Source: Obelidium mucronatum (lineage: Eukaryota > Chytridiomycota > Chytridiomycetes > Chytridiales > Chytriomycetaceae). From it: a stretch of 16,701 nucleotides of DNA. Positions within the stretch are counted from its first letter, which is position 1. Every line of letters begins with the position of its first letter. Below the pieces are notes generated by a model. That model had not been told where the DNA came from and ran no database searches. It was given only the letters and a program-made list of their open reading frames with translations. Positions 1-12,522 of the stretch are shown in pieces. The stretch is from the NCBI GenBank assembly GCA_025765595.1, contig JAIVFH010000504.1, positions 1 through 16,701 of the forward strand. The letters run 5' to 3'. The translations under genes and the position numbers were made by a program.

Positions 1-2016
<2,016 letters not shown>

Positions 2017-2087
2017 TTCGTAAAGGAAGAAAAAAAAGAAATCGTGGTGTAAAAAAAGAAACTGATCCACACTCACTTCAACAGTAA
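2017..2087. promoter_or_regulatory. 71-bp divergent intergenic region shared by DED1 and the F-box/LRR gene
   Basis: Only 71 bases separate the DED1 start codon (minus strand, 2014-2016) from the ATG at 2088 (plus strand). The interval has A-rich stretches (AAAAAAAAGAAA and AAAAAAAGAAA on the plus strand) and no obvious TATA box. Both 5' leaders and both core promoters must fit here or overlap the coding exons, so a shared bidirectional promoter is inferred. Confidence 0.6.
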
Positions 2088-3557
2088 ATGGCAATGATTG
2101 GTTCAAAGAGACAGCGTCAGAATAGCGAAAGTGAAAGCTTCAATTCTCAGACTCAGACTCAGTCTCAAACTGCTGGCGCACAGACCTTGTCGCTCGAACT
2201 GCTTCTTCGTGTCATGCAGTTCTTGCCAACAGAGACCAAGAAGACATGTGCGCTCGTGTGTTCAACGTGGCTTTCAGCTTCTCGCGTAGAAACGTGGAGC
2301 AATGTGTCAGTGTCCCGCCTATCTGTCCTCGTTTCTCAGTTCAAATTGGAGTCAATTCACTTGGCAGAGTCTCGCACAAGGAACATCAAACGCCTCAATC
2401 TATCAAACTCGTCAAAGGACTTGAATGCTCTGTTTTCAGTTGGATCTTTTCTGCTTCTCAATTTAACCAGAAACATAAACCACTTGAATATTTTGCTTGG
2501 ATCCCCTTCAACCGCAAAAGACACTGTATCGAACAGCAGCAACAACACACAAATTTCCCAATCTGCGAATTCATCATCTTCCAATAACGCTCGATTCCTT
2601 GATCCAGATCAACTCATTTCCATTCTCACCGCTCTAGCTCCAACTACTCCCAAATCCCTCAACACACTATCTCTGCGCGGTGGAAAAGCGCTTTCAAACT
2701 CTCGCCTCTCACAGATCCTCAGCTCATTCGCCCCTTCTATTTCTACCCTCAAACTTACATGCCCTTCTGTCTCAACAGACTCACTCATTTCCTCACTCTC
2801 ATGTCTATCCTCTCTTTCCACATTAACTCTCAACGGAGGCACATCTATTTCTTCATCCCTCGTCAACCATCTCGCTTCTTCATCCAATTTCCCGCAGCTC
2901 AAGTCTTGCAATCTGTTTCCCAACCAGCCAATCCATCCCTCCGTGTTTCTGGAGTTGCCACAAAATGATTCCTTTGTTTCATTGGAAAGCCTCGCGTTCG
3001 ATGCCGATCCTGACCTCAATCTCCTTGATTCCTGGAATGATTCGTTGAAGGCACTTTCTTCCTCGTTGGCTCAAAGTAAGGGGGGAGCAGAAACTGTAGT
3101 TCTTTATTTGCAATTTACTTTTTTTTCTTTATTAGGTCGTAAACTACAAGAACTCGCCATTGCCGGAGACGGCGTTATAACATCCACTTCATTCCTGGCT
3201 CTCACTGCCGCATTAGGTCCAACACTGAAAAAACTGTGCCTGAATCAGTTTGATTCTGTAAGCATGGACGCGTCTCTGTTTCTCCAAGGAATGCGATTGC
3301 TTACACAGATTCAAGTTGTGGAAGTCGGTTTCAGTGATACTGTTGGTGCCGCTGCACCAGCAACAGCAACGGCAAGAACGGCAGCAGCAAGGAAATCCAT
3401 AACTCCTGTGATGGGTGTTGCTCTAGCGAAAAGCTGTAAAACTTTAAGAAAGTTGGTGATTCATCGGGAAGGGGAGGATGCAAGCGGTAATGCTGGGAAC
3501 AGTATGGGGGAAATGGTGATGGAGGTTTATCGCGAGGTTATGCGGGAGTTTTGTTAG
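2088..3557 (+). CDS. F-box protein with leucine-rich repeats
   Basis: Predicted substrate-adaptor subunit of an SCF ubiquitin ligase. After a Gln/Ser/Thr-rich N-terminus, an F-box is visible at about residues 33-75 (LSLELLLRVMQFLP, then CALVCSTWLSAS and a W-S-N-V end). It is followed by degenerate leucine-rich segments such as NIKRLNLSNSS, SLNTLSLRGG, STLTLNGG and KKLCLNQFDS. A probable 60-bp intron at 3076-3135 (donor GTAAGG, T-rich tract, acceptor TTATTAG) divides the gene. Removing it joins ...SLAQ to S-RKLQELAIAG and gives 469 aa; reading through gives 489 aa, because the intron is 3n and has no stop. The start ATG at 2088 is the first after the divergent DED1 promoter; a second in-frame ATG is two codons on. 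The F-box call is by motif only; the substrate is unknown. Confidence 0.75.
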   Translation: MAMIGSKRQRQNSESESFNSQTQTQSQTAGAQTLSLELLLRVMQFLPTETKKTCALVCSTWLSASRVETWSNVSVSRLSVLVSQFKLESIHLAESRTRNIKRLNLSNSSKDLNALFSVGSFLLLNLTRNINHLNILLGSPSTAKDTVSNSSNNTQISQSANSSSSNNARFLDPDQLISILTALAPTTPKSLNTLSLRGGKALSNSRLSQILSSFAPSISTLKLTCPSVSTDSLISSLSCLSSLSTLTLNGGTSISSSLVNHLASSSNFPQLKSCNLFPNQPIHPSVFLELPQNDSFVSLESLAFDADPDLNLLDSWNDSLKALSSSLAQSKGGAETVVLYLQFTFFSLLGRKLQELAIAGDGVITSTSFLALTAALGPTLKKLCLNQFDSVSMDASLFLQGMRLLTQIQVVEVGFSDTVGAAAPATATARTAAARKSITPVMGVALAKSCKTLRKLVIHREGEDASGNAGNSMGEMVMEVYREVMREFC

Positions 3558-3616
3558 ATTAAAAAAAAAAAAAAAAAAAAGAAAAGAAAAAAAAATATAA
3601 AAAGAAAGAAAAAAGA
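3558..3616 (+). repeat. Low-complexity A-rich tract downstream of the F-box/LRR stop codon
   Basis: Right after the TAG stop comes a run of about 20 A residues, broken only by G, followed by [27 protein letters not shown] sequence. It may serve as the 3' UTR/poly(A) region of the F-box gene. A retroposed poly(A) tail is an alternative, but no target-site duplication was seen. Confidence 0.6.
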
Positions 3617-3781
3617 GCACATTCAATATTGGTGCCTAAAACAATGAAAAGATCAAGAGTCGACTTATAAAGAAAGCATGTGTTCAATTCCAAAAAAGGT
3701 GCAACAAATATGACAAGTGCACATGCTGTAATATCATTCCGTATTTTGCGAGAATCTAAAACTCTGCATTCGAATCATTGG

Positions 3782-4096
3782 CTAATAACCGCTACTGCTA
3801 TTGCCCACAACATCTAACATCGGAATTAAAATCCCAGAGAATGCACCTGCAGCTGTAACAGCAATCGCAAGGGATTTGCTATTACTAGTTGGTATTAGTA
3901 CCAACAGTTTTCGGAATATAATGTCGGAACAACACAATTGCGGTGATTTTCACAGCGCATTCAAATATCAGCTGGGTAAAACCGTTTTTCATATCCCCTT
4001 AAGTGAGTCCACGAAAAGAAGAGACAACCAGAGCTCTGCAATGGAACCGCCAATGACTTGGAAACAGTTTTAGATAATTTTTAAAGTCGCGTTGGT
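3782..4096 (-). pseudogene. Decayed partial copy of the neighbouring 7TM gene (TM3-TM4 and a TM6-like segment)
   Basis: On the minus strand, translation from 4096 gives TNATLKII, stop, NCFQVIGGSIAELW and LSLLFVDSLKGI. This lines up without gaps with SNPTLYLV, TIIQVLNISIAET and CCLLFAWILSKGI of the intact 7TM protein at 4191-5312. An in-frame TAA lies at 4072-4070 inside TM3 and a TGA at 3991-3989. The similarity then jumps frame (ECAVKITAIVLFRHYIPKTV against FVKITVILIFLQHLPKVI, TM4) to a TAG at 3887-3885. A third frame (3898-3782) carries SLAIAVTAAGAF and PMLDVV, resembling TM6. TM5 looks deleted. Two stops, two frame changes and missing ends make it a relic. It sits just downstream of the intact gene on the same strand. 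Nothing else was recognised in 3617-4190. Confidence 0.75.
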
Positions 4097-4190
4097 TTTG
4101 GTATTAGAGTTTTTTTTAGGAATATGATGATTCCCCGAAGGACAAAGGCTGAAAATTTGTTGAAGTGTGGGTCACTGGTTTTTAATCAAA

Positions 4191-5312
4191 TCAAACTGGA
4201 GCTGCTGCATCGGTGGCACCTGTGTCTGACGGCAAGACCGAACCTCCTTCGGGTATCGTACTGAACGGCGCCGTATAGCCCCCAATCACAGCACCCCCAC
4301 ACTTTTTTTGAGTATTCTTCTTTCCTACAGACGGCAAAAGCTTCGCAGTTGCATTTGCCATCCTCTGCCGCCACTGACCTCCATGCCCTTCAACAGCAGC
4401 GTCATGACACCCTTCCATCTCCCTTCTCCACTTCCGCAACGCAACCTGCATCGCCATAAACACAACAAACACTGCATTCAAAAACATGTACGCAACATCA
4501 AACACCAAATTATAATACACATGTCCACTTCCAAGAACAGCTGTCGCCACAATGAATACAGCCAACGCGAGACACCCACTTGCATGCGCTGCGACGCCGT
4601 ACCGCGCCAGGATCGCAAACTCGGATCCTTCCCCCAAGGCCCCGGAATCCCCATGCCGCGAAAGGATTTTGGAAAATATAATGAGGTAGACGAGGTCTTC
4701 GCCGAGTATGAATATTGCAGCAAGTCCGCTGGAGAGTTTGGTTGCGAGAGGTAGGAGTTGGTTTGATTCAATATCATTGGTAGAACTAGTAGTACTACTG
4801 ATACTTGCTGCTGTTGCCCATTGAATCACTTTCGGAAGATGCTGCAAAAAAATCAAGATGACCGTGATTTTCACAAACCACTCAAATGGGGTAATGTAAC
4901 AAGACCGAAGATAAGCCTTCAAGATGCCCTTCGAGAGTATCCACGCGAATAAAAGGCAGCAAGTTTCGGCGATCGATATATTTAGGACTTGGATGATTGT
5001 CAAGACAAGGTAGAGTGTGGGGTTTGATGATTCGTGCTGGAGTTTGAGGTAGAAGGACAGGTGTGCGAGAAGCATGGACGCGTTTCCGAGTATGAGAGAG
5101 GTGGCTGTCTTTTTTGATTGGTTATGGAGCAGTTTTTCGGTTGTTGTGTGTGCTGTTTGTTCAGTGCTGTCGTCATATGAGGAGTGGAAGACGGTTTCTG
5201 CGGCCACCGCTGCAACTAGTTGCACCCCGGATATTATTATCATGAGCAAAATAAAGTAGTTTGCTGGGTCGGTAACATTTGCTGTTGTAGTAGTTTGACT
5301 GGGTTGCGGCAT
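4191..5312 (-). CDS. Seven-transmembrane protein, orphan receptor-like, intronless
   Basis: Intact single-exon gene of 373 aa. Seven hydrophobic segments are visible at about residues 19-39, 69-90, 100-126, 146-169, 189-217, 232-260 and 269-292. A short N-terminus has a possible N-glycosylation site (NVT at residue 12). A cytoplasmic tail of about 80 residues starts RKWRREMEG and is rich in Lys, Gly and Ala. This is the layout of a plasma-membrane G-protein-coupled-type receptor. I see no DRY/ERY motif at the end of TM3 and no NPxxY in TM7, so it belongs to a different family from the two receptors at 12627-14784; ligand and coupling are unknown. The ATG at 5312 is the first in frame, with an A-rich leader. 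It is flanked on the same strand by two decayed paralogues, and its lack of introns contrasts with every other intact gene here. Confidence 0.8.
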   Translation of the reverse strand: MPQPSQTTTTANVTDPANYFILLMIIISGVQLVAAVAAETVFHSSYDDSTEQTAHTTTEKLLHNQSKKTATSLILGNASMLLAHLSFYLKLQHESSNPTLYLVLTIIQVLNISIAETCCLLFAWILSKGILKAYLRSCYITPFEWFVKITVILIFLQHLPKVIQWATAASISSTTSSTNDIESNQLLPLATKLSSGLAAIFILGEDLVYLIIFSKILSRHGDSGALGEGSEFAILARYGVAAHASGCLALAVFIVATAVLGSGHVYYNLVFDVAYMFLNAVFVVFMAMQVALRKWRREMEGCHDAAVEGHGGQWRQRMANATAKLLPSVGKKNTQKKCGGAVIGGYTAPFSTIPEGGSVLPSDTGATDAAAPV

Positions 5313-5363
5313 TTTTTTTTAGTAAGATCTACCACAGGCCTTTTGATATGGATGCAATTTAAT

Positions 5364-6019
5364 TTATATGCCACGGAGCTTTTTATTTATTCTTATTTTT
5401 GAGCATTTATATTTGCAACAGTCTGGACCCGGAACAATCACGCGAACTTTCTTGAATAATGCTGAAAGGGGCAATGTACTTACTAATCTCAATTTTTTTC
5501 TCGCTTTTCCCTTGGCTTGTTGTTTCTTGCCAAATTCTTGGACCAGAACTGCTAGTAGCTCGTCGGTAAGCCAACTCATATCTTCAGGCTGCAGGAAATG
5601 CGACTCCATACCAAAAGTGCTTAAAGAGTTTTGATTCTGTTTTGTGCTTAACCACATGACCAAAACGTAACAGAGCTCGATAATAGACAAGCTAAAGAAC
5701 TGAATTGAATTGGTTAGTATTATAAACACGTCTCTTGACTCGTGTAATTTCCAATACAAGGCGGATTCCATGGCAAACAACGCAAGACAGTTGGTTGGAT
5801 AATATGTGATCCCACTGATGGAACCTTTCGTTTTACGATTTATTTTAGAAAGATCTTGCGAGTACCTGGTTTGCTTCAAATATGGCTGGAAGCAACAATC
5901 ATCGTCAGCAGGAAAAGAGCCGAAGCCTCGAAACATGCTGATCCTTGTATTCTCATGTTATCGGGTGCTGTGTTGAACTGTTGCGCAGTCGTAGTGTAGG
6001 AATTGTTGGTTCCGTTCAT
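5364..6019 (-). pseudogene. Truncated, frameshifted paralogue of the 7TM gene (TM1-TM3 only)
   Basis: From ATG at 6019-6017 the minus strand encodes MNGTNNSYTTTAQQF..., with two N-glycosylation sites, then a TM1-like segment (ASALFLLTMIVAS), and stops at TGA 5878-5876 after only 47 codons. In another frame (5936-5364, open) lies a region matching TM2-TM3 of the intact neighbour: NCLALFAMESALYWKLHES against NASMLLAHLSFYLKLQHES, and SIIELCYVLVMWLSTK against SIAETCCLLFAWILSK. A frameshift therefore separates TM1 from TM2; no GT-AG intron I tried rescued it. A 51-bp candidate intron (5815-5865) exists but keeps the same frame. After TM3 the similarity ends in a Lys-rich tail without TM4-TM7. It could instead be a short expressed gene, but the broken TM1 argues against that. 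Confidence 0.65.
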
Positions 6020-6175
6020 TGAATGTTAACTTTTAAGGCAAGATTGACATCGATACCTCGTCTTATTTTTTTGTTCGAGTTCCAGAACTGGTCCATTTGG
6101 CTCGATGTTTTTCTGTAAAATAGGATAAATAATATCGAAAGACTTCTTTCTTACGCGGATTGTGAAAGAAAATCG
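6020..6175. promoter_or_regulatory. Intergenic region upstream of MOT1 (divergent from the 7TM relic)
   Basis: This AT-rich 156-bp stretch lies between the old start of the relic and the MOT1 ATG at 6176. It presumably holds the MOT1 core promoter and 5' leader. No clear TATA box, RNA gene or repeat was recognised. Confidence 0.45.
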
Positions 6176-9100
6176 ATGACTTCGCGTTTAGACCGTTTGG
6201 TGTTGCTCCTCGACACTGGGTCCACAGCCGTAGTCCGCAACACAGCAGCACAACAAATAGGCGATGTGCAGCGGCAGCATCCGTCAGAACTGTACAATCT
6301 CTTGGCTCGAGTGCGTACCCTCCGGTTGACCTGGTCGAGGCTTACCACAAAACACCACCCAAACAGGTCGTCGTCCATCTGCGCAGCAAATCCTGGGAAA
6401 CTCGAACAGCGGCGGCACTGGCCGTGGCGGCAATCGCGTCCAACGTTTGCGCGTGGGAGCCGGCGCCGGTGTTTGCGGACGCCGGCGCCGCGCCGCTGGA
6501 TGCCGACGCCGGCGACGACCGGCTTGCGTTTGCAGCGTTCGACCTGGCGCGCGTTGTTGCGCATGCGGCGCCGCTGTTGGCGAGCGGCGGCGCCGAGTTT
6601 GACGTGGGCGGCGATGCGGCGGCGCTCAACGCGAAAGACCGCGTGCTGCTGCAGAAGAAGCTGGTGAAGCAGCGGCTGGGGCTTGAGTCGCAGTTTATGG
6701 ACGGTTCGTTTTGTTTGTGTGAAATGGCGGAGCTTATCGAAATCAATCCATCCCACAGTCGATTTGGTCAACGAACAAGATCTCAAACTGGAAACAACGG
6801 CATCTCAAAAATCAGAGAATCAAGCTGTTGTTCCGAAGCAGTTGCTCGAAATCGGAAAATCCACTGGCGGGTACAATGAATTTAACAACATTCTGCAAAA
6901 GATACCTCTCATAATCGATGTTTAAAAACTCACAGAGACGATGAAAACTTGGAGGGTTTAAGTGCCCGCGAACGGAACGCGAGAAAAAGAAAGGCGAAGC
7001 TTGAGGCTAAAAGGAGTTCGGGAAAGACAGACAAGTATGAAACAAGTGTTTTGCTTTCAGTTTCGCTCATACACCAAACCAATAAGAGTGTGGGCTGCGG
7101 ATTTGTCCTCTTCTTCATCCAGCAAAAAGCAGAAGCTCGATCCCGTATCGACTCCAACGTCAGCCACTGCACCAACTGCTCCAGCAACTGCTTCAGACGG
7201 TAAAATTGTAGTTGAACATAAAACTAAGGAAGATCATGCACTCAGTCTTGGAATCCTTGGATCCAATGATGAATGGCCCTTTGAGGGACTATGCGAACAA
7301 CTTTGCATCGATTTATTCAATCCGCGCTGGGAAGTTCGCCATGGAGCGGCTCTTGGCTTGATGGAAGTCATAAAGCATCACGGAAGTGGGGCGGGAAAAA
7401 TAACTGGGGTTGATCGGGCGACAAATCAGAAACTCCATGAGGCTTGGCTGGAAGATGTTTCTATTCGTATTCTTTGCGTCCTGGCTTTGGATCGCTTTGC
7501 TGATTACGTCGATGATTCTTTACGTGTACCTGTTCGTGAAACGTGCGCCAGAGTTCTTGGTGTCTTGATGCAAAAATGCGATTCTGTGCTGAGTTTTAAA
7601 GTTTTGGAAGAGGGATTACTCAAATTGATTGATGCATCAAAAGCTGTCGAACCAGCTTCGTCGCAGTCGTCAGCTTTGGTCGTTCCTGGAACCAAAAAAG
7701 GGAAAGCGAAAGTCACATCATCACCTCCAACGTCAACTTCGAATATTGAATGGGAAATGAGGCACGCTGCATTGATTGGCTTGAAATATTGGATGGCGGT
7801 AAAACGAGACTTGGTTAAAGATGTGTTGGTGCCAAAATCCGGAAGTCCTTTATCGGAGACTGGCGCATTTATTGCCATTCTTAATGGGTGAGGGCCGTTT
7901 TTGCCAATATGATGATGTTTTCTTTTGCAATAACACTTCTGAACAAAACTTAGGCTTAAAGATCATAATGACGACGTTCGTGCCGTTAGCTCTTCGACAC
8001 TCCTTCCAATCTGCGATTTACTTGTGACCCTCCTGCCACCTCAAAAAGTATATTCGCTGATTGTAACATCGCTCTGGAATACTCTGCAAGAGCTTGATGA
8101 CTTAACTGCTGCGACATCATCCATTATGGATTTACTCTCTCAACTTCTGATGAAAACTGAAATCCGCCAACTTATGCATTCTGAACCCGCATCTTCACTT
8201 CAAGCGAATGTCCCCAGATTATACCCTTTCTTCAGGCACGCAATTACCTCAGTAAGAGTAGCCGTTCTCAAAACCATTCTTTCGTTGCTGGATATTCTTA
8301 CGGCAGCAGACGGAGCATCGTCATCCTGCGCTTGGATCACTCCGGAACTACTGCGATTAGTATTTCAGAATTTTATTTTGGAAGACAGAAAAGATATTGT
8401 TGGATTGACTCTCAATTTGTGGACTCAACTTTTGAATTTTATGGGAAAGGTCCAAAAACGTGCGCTCTTGTTTTTACCGTGCATCGAGTCTTGGTTTACG
8501 CTGCTCATGACTCCAATTGGTTCACCACTGGATTTAAGTTTATTTTATGATTATTCTCTGGGGAGGAAAGGTGGTAGTGGTGGCGGCGGGTTGAATGTCA
8601 GCATCCAAGATCAAGCAATGGTTCAACAAGATTTACATGTTGTTGATGAACAGGACGTATTGAGAGGTAGACTAAGTGCTGCTACAGGGGTGGGACGTCT
8701 TTTGAATCACATGATCGCAACTCCTGGAATCGAAGCAGGGTCACTCTCTATTATTCAAGGACTGTTATTCGGCTATTTGAATAGTGGATCAGCTGGTCAT
8801 CGCACATTGGTTCATATCATTATTGAGGAGCTCTCAATCTCTTACTACAGCGATGAATCTGCTCCAGAATCAATAACTACAAAGTTCCCACTGCTCAAGG
8901 GAGCTTGGGACACAATAATGGCTAATTTAATATCAGCCGACTCAGTCGGAGGCTCTCAAGTGATGTACAGCGAGCAGCTTCCACCGTTGGGTCGCCTACG
9001 AATGGAATGCCAAGCCTTGATCAACACATTTGCAGAATATGGCGCGTCCGGTTGCCCATTCCTGCCGAATCTTCCTTTCACAGACACGACACAGTTTCCA

Positions 9101-12100
9101 CCAAATCCAACCAACCCATTTGGAATGACATTCACGTTCCAAGTCGCCGAACGACTTCTTAACGAAGTCGTCCCACAACTATTCCCCATGGTCAAACCAA
9201 CGCGTTCTGGAATTGATCCCACTCCTCTCATCAAGGAGCGCATCACACGAGTCCAAATCGCAATTGAAAAATACCATGCCGAGTCTCTGAAGTGGGAAAC
9301 GCAAACACACGCCAGTGCTTCTAGTGCAATCGTGAATCTCCGCTCTTTGCCTCCAAAATTGAATCCAATAGTTCGCAGCCTTATGGGAAGCATTAAATCG
9401 GAAACTAGTGAACTAATTCAACGGCGGAGCGCAAGCGGGGTAGGACGGTTGCTTGAATTGAATTCAGGCAGTGGGAAAGGTGGAATGGACAAGGTTGTCA
9501 AGAATCTTGGAGTGTACTTGTGTAATGAAGCGGAATGGGGTGATGTATTTAGTGTAACAAGTGAGACGGGGATATTGAGTTTAGGGATGAGTGAGAAACA
9601 GGCTGAAGTTGAAGTCAAGAGCGGCAGCGGAGGTGGCGGGAAAAAATCGAAAGAATTGAATAGTGAGGCGCTATCTGCGGTTGAATCTGCGAGTGGTGTG
9701 ATTGCCGACTTGGGTGTTTTAAACAAGGTCAAGAACCAAGTTGCACGACGTGGAGCCAAGTTTGCGTTTGAGCAAACTTGCTTGTTATTTGGAAGCACCG
9801 TATTTGATCGGTTGCCCAAGTTGTGGGAGATTATGACGACAGGTGTTACCGAATTCAGTGTTGAGGCGAATGTTGTAACGGATCTGGATCCCGCTGCAAT
9901 CAAATGTAAAGCCGATCCAGTGTTTGCACAAACTGTGGTCGATTCTTTGGTGACTTTGGCGACTATTGTGGATTCCGTCGATCGTGAGCTGCTTCCAAAG
10001 CTGTGCAGTACACTCTTGAGACCTGTTTGTAGAGTTTTGCGGACTCCTTTGACTGTATCTCGCCATGCAGCTGGATTGTGTGTTGCCGCGTTCGCTAAGA
10101 CGTGTACGCCTGAAACTATCAAAGCTATGGTGGAAAACGTGGTCCCATTGTTGGGGGATGCAGCAGTCGTCCGAAGGCAAGGAGCAATTGAATGCATACA
10201 GTTGGTGATTGCCAATTTGGAAGAGTCTCGGCTACTTCCGTACATCGTGTTTCTCATCGTCCCTGTGCTTGGGAGAATGTCTGACGCTGATGAATCAGTC
10301 CGGTTGGTGTCAACATCTGTTTTCGCTCATCTTGTGAAGCTTGTTCCATTGGAGTCTGGAGTGGCCGATCCGGAAGGAATGGATTCAGAACTGGTCAAGT
10401 TAAAGCAAGAGGAAAGGAAGTTTATGGGTCAGTTGGTCGGCAGTGAGAAAGTGGAGAGTTTCGAGATTCCTAAGGGGATCGATGCCGAATTGAGGCCGTA
10501 TCAAAAGGAGGGTGTGAGTTGGTTGGCATTTTTGAATCGGTATGGTCTTCACGGAATTCTTTGTGATGGTATGTCATTGTCTCCTGCCGTTTCATGTGGT
10601 CTGAACTTCGCATCAACAGATATGGGACTAGGAAAAACTCTGCAGTCAATTTGCATGCTCGCGTCCGACCATCATATTCGTGCAGCCAAGTTTGAAGAAA
10701 CTGGATCTCCGGAGTTCGCCCATATTCCATCTTTGGTGGTTTGTCCACCAACCCTGACGGGTCATTGGCGTCAAGAAATTTTGCAATACGCTGGAAAAGT
10801 GTTGAAACCTATGATCTACGTTGGAGGGCCAGCGGAAAGGAATAGGTTTGTGGCGTTTGTTGGTTTGGCTTACACATTTGACTAATTTTGAGTCTTAGAC
10901 TTCGCGCTCTAATTCCGTCTCATGATGTCATCATAACATCTTATGAAATTCTTCGAAACGATGTAGAGAATCTCACTGCGTTCACATACAACTACTGTAT
11001 TTTGGATGAAGGGCATGTAATCAAAAACGCCAAGACAAAACTTACCAAAGCCGTCAAAACAGTTGACTGCAAAAATCGGCTCATCCTATCTGGAACACCC
11101 GTCCAAAATAATGTGTTGGAGCTGTGGTCGCTTTTTGATTTCCTGATGCCTGGCTTTCTGGGGACAGAAACCCAATTCCAAGCAAAGTTTGGCAAACCTA
11201 TTTTGGCGTCTCGAGATGCAAAAAGCTCCAGTCGGGAGCAGGAGCGTGGTGCTTTGGCATTGGAAGCGCTTCACAAACAGGTACTGCCGTTTTTGATGCG
11301 TAGGATGAAGGAAGACGTGCTGGATGATTTGCCGCCAAAGATTATTCAAGACTTTTATGTTGAGCTGGGAGATGTACAGAAACAGCTTTACGAGGACTTT
11401 GGTAAATCCCAGACAGGTGCGGGAGTCGCTAGTCAAGTTAAAGCGAGTGGCAGCGGGAGTGGAAAAGGGAAAACGGGTGAAACACATGTATTCCAAGCCT
11501 TGCAATACTTGAGAAAGCTATGCAATCACCCATCATTAGTGTTGAAACCTGACCATCCCAAATTCGGAATGATTATGGATCAGCTGAAAGCAGATGGCAA
11601 AACAATTCATGATGTTTCATTGTCCCCAAAAATCATGGCATTGAAGTGAGTGTTCGAATTACTTTTGCTTGGATGTCTTATTCAACAAATGGTTAGGCAA
11701 ATTCTTCAAGATTGTGGAATTGGCGCTACTGAAGGAGACGAATCTAAAACAAACGACACGGCTCCTGTTACTGCCCCTCACCGTGTGTTGGTGTTTTGTC
11801 AACTTCGTGAAATGCTGGATCACATTGAATCTGGGTTATTTAAAACTCATATGAAGTCAGTCACTTATCTTCGAATGGATGGAGTAAGTGTTGCTACTTT
11901 TCAACTTTTCATATCAATTGTTTGATATGTTTTTTCATTCAAGACAACGGATACATCTGTTCGGCATGAGATGGTTCAAAAATTCAACTCAGATCCTTCC
12001 ATCGACGTTTTTCTTTTGACTACAAGCGTTGGGGGCCTTGGATTAAATTTAACTGGTGCTGATACAGTTATTTTTGTGGAACATGACTGGAATCCAATGA

Positions 12101-12522
12101 AGGACTTGCAAGCGATGGATCGAGCTCACCGTATTGGACAAAAGCGAGTAGTAAATGTATACCGACTGATTACTCGTGGTACTTTGGAGGAAAAAATTAT
12201 GGGGTAAATCTGTCTTTTATCACTTTCATTTTTTGTGGAAATTGAGTTTTTTTACCATTACAAACACAGGCTACAGAAGTTTAAACTCAACATTGCATCG
12301 TCCATCATAAATCAAGATAATTCTGGTATTGAGTCTATGGATACCAATCAGATATTAGATCTATTTTCGTTGGGTGGCGATGGAAAGGCCTCTAACGAGG
12401 CAGTGGATCCCAACAAAAAGGCTTCAACGAAAGAAATACTGGAAGGACTGGGCCAACTTTGGGATGAGAAGCAGTATGAATCGCTGGATGATATGAGTGA
12501 CTTCCTCAAAGGTCTACAATAA
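6176..12522 (+). CDS. MOT1: MOT1/BTAF1: Swi2/Snf2-family TBP-remodelling ATPase, complete, 11 exons
   Basis: Nuclear ATPase that strips TATA-binding protein from DNA and so redistributes it between promoters. Exons: 6176-6310, 6367-6703, 6759-6870, 6936-7034, 7087-7887, 7954-10568, 10620-10845, 10899-11645, 11697-11883, 11944-12203, 12270-12522. They total 5772 nt (1923 aa), close to the yeast and human proteins (about 1850-1870). The N-terminus [17 protein letters not shown] and later [13 protein letters not shown] are typical of the Mot1 HEAT-repeat region, and [14 protein letters not shown] follows. The Snf2 motor has DMGLGKT (about 1367-1373), CPPTLTGHW, the Mot1-characteristic DEGH box (about 1478-1481), [24 protein letters not shown] and AHRIGQKR. 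The ten introns are 51-66 bp. An Ala/Asp/Gly-rich insert in GC-rich exon 2 and a Gly/Ser linker near 8569-8590 are local oddities. I see no frameshift or missing catalytic residue. Confidence 0.97.

Noticed and set aside
3801..4073. 90-aa plus-strand ORF between the F-box/LRR and 7TM genes
   Set aside because: The opposite strand carries clear similarity to the neighbouring 7TM protein in several frames, so this ORF is the antisense of a relic.
5300..5491. Splicing of the upstream relic tail (GTAAGT near 5491) into the intact 7TM gene through ACCCAG near 5300
   Set aside because: The junction phase does not match the TM1 reading frame of the intact gene.
3782..6019. One 7TM gene split by insertion of the intact 7TM gene (nested gene)
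   Set aside because: Attractive at first because the two fragments flank the intact gene, but both contain TM3, so they cannot be halves of one copy.
6151..6786. 211-aa minus-strand ORF over the start of MOT1
   Set aside because: Antisense of GC-rich MOT1 exons 1-2; the plus-strand exons match the Mot1 N-terminus and join in phase.
9418..10257. 279-aa minus-strand ORF opposite MOT1 exon 6
   Set aside because: It lies entirely inside a long conserved MOT1 exon on the other strand and shows no recognisable domain.
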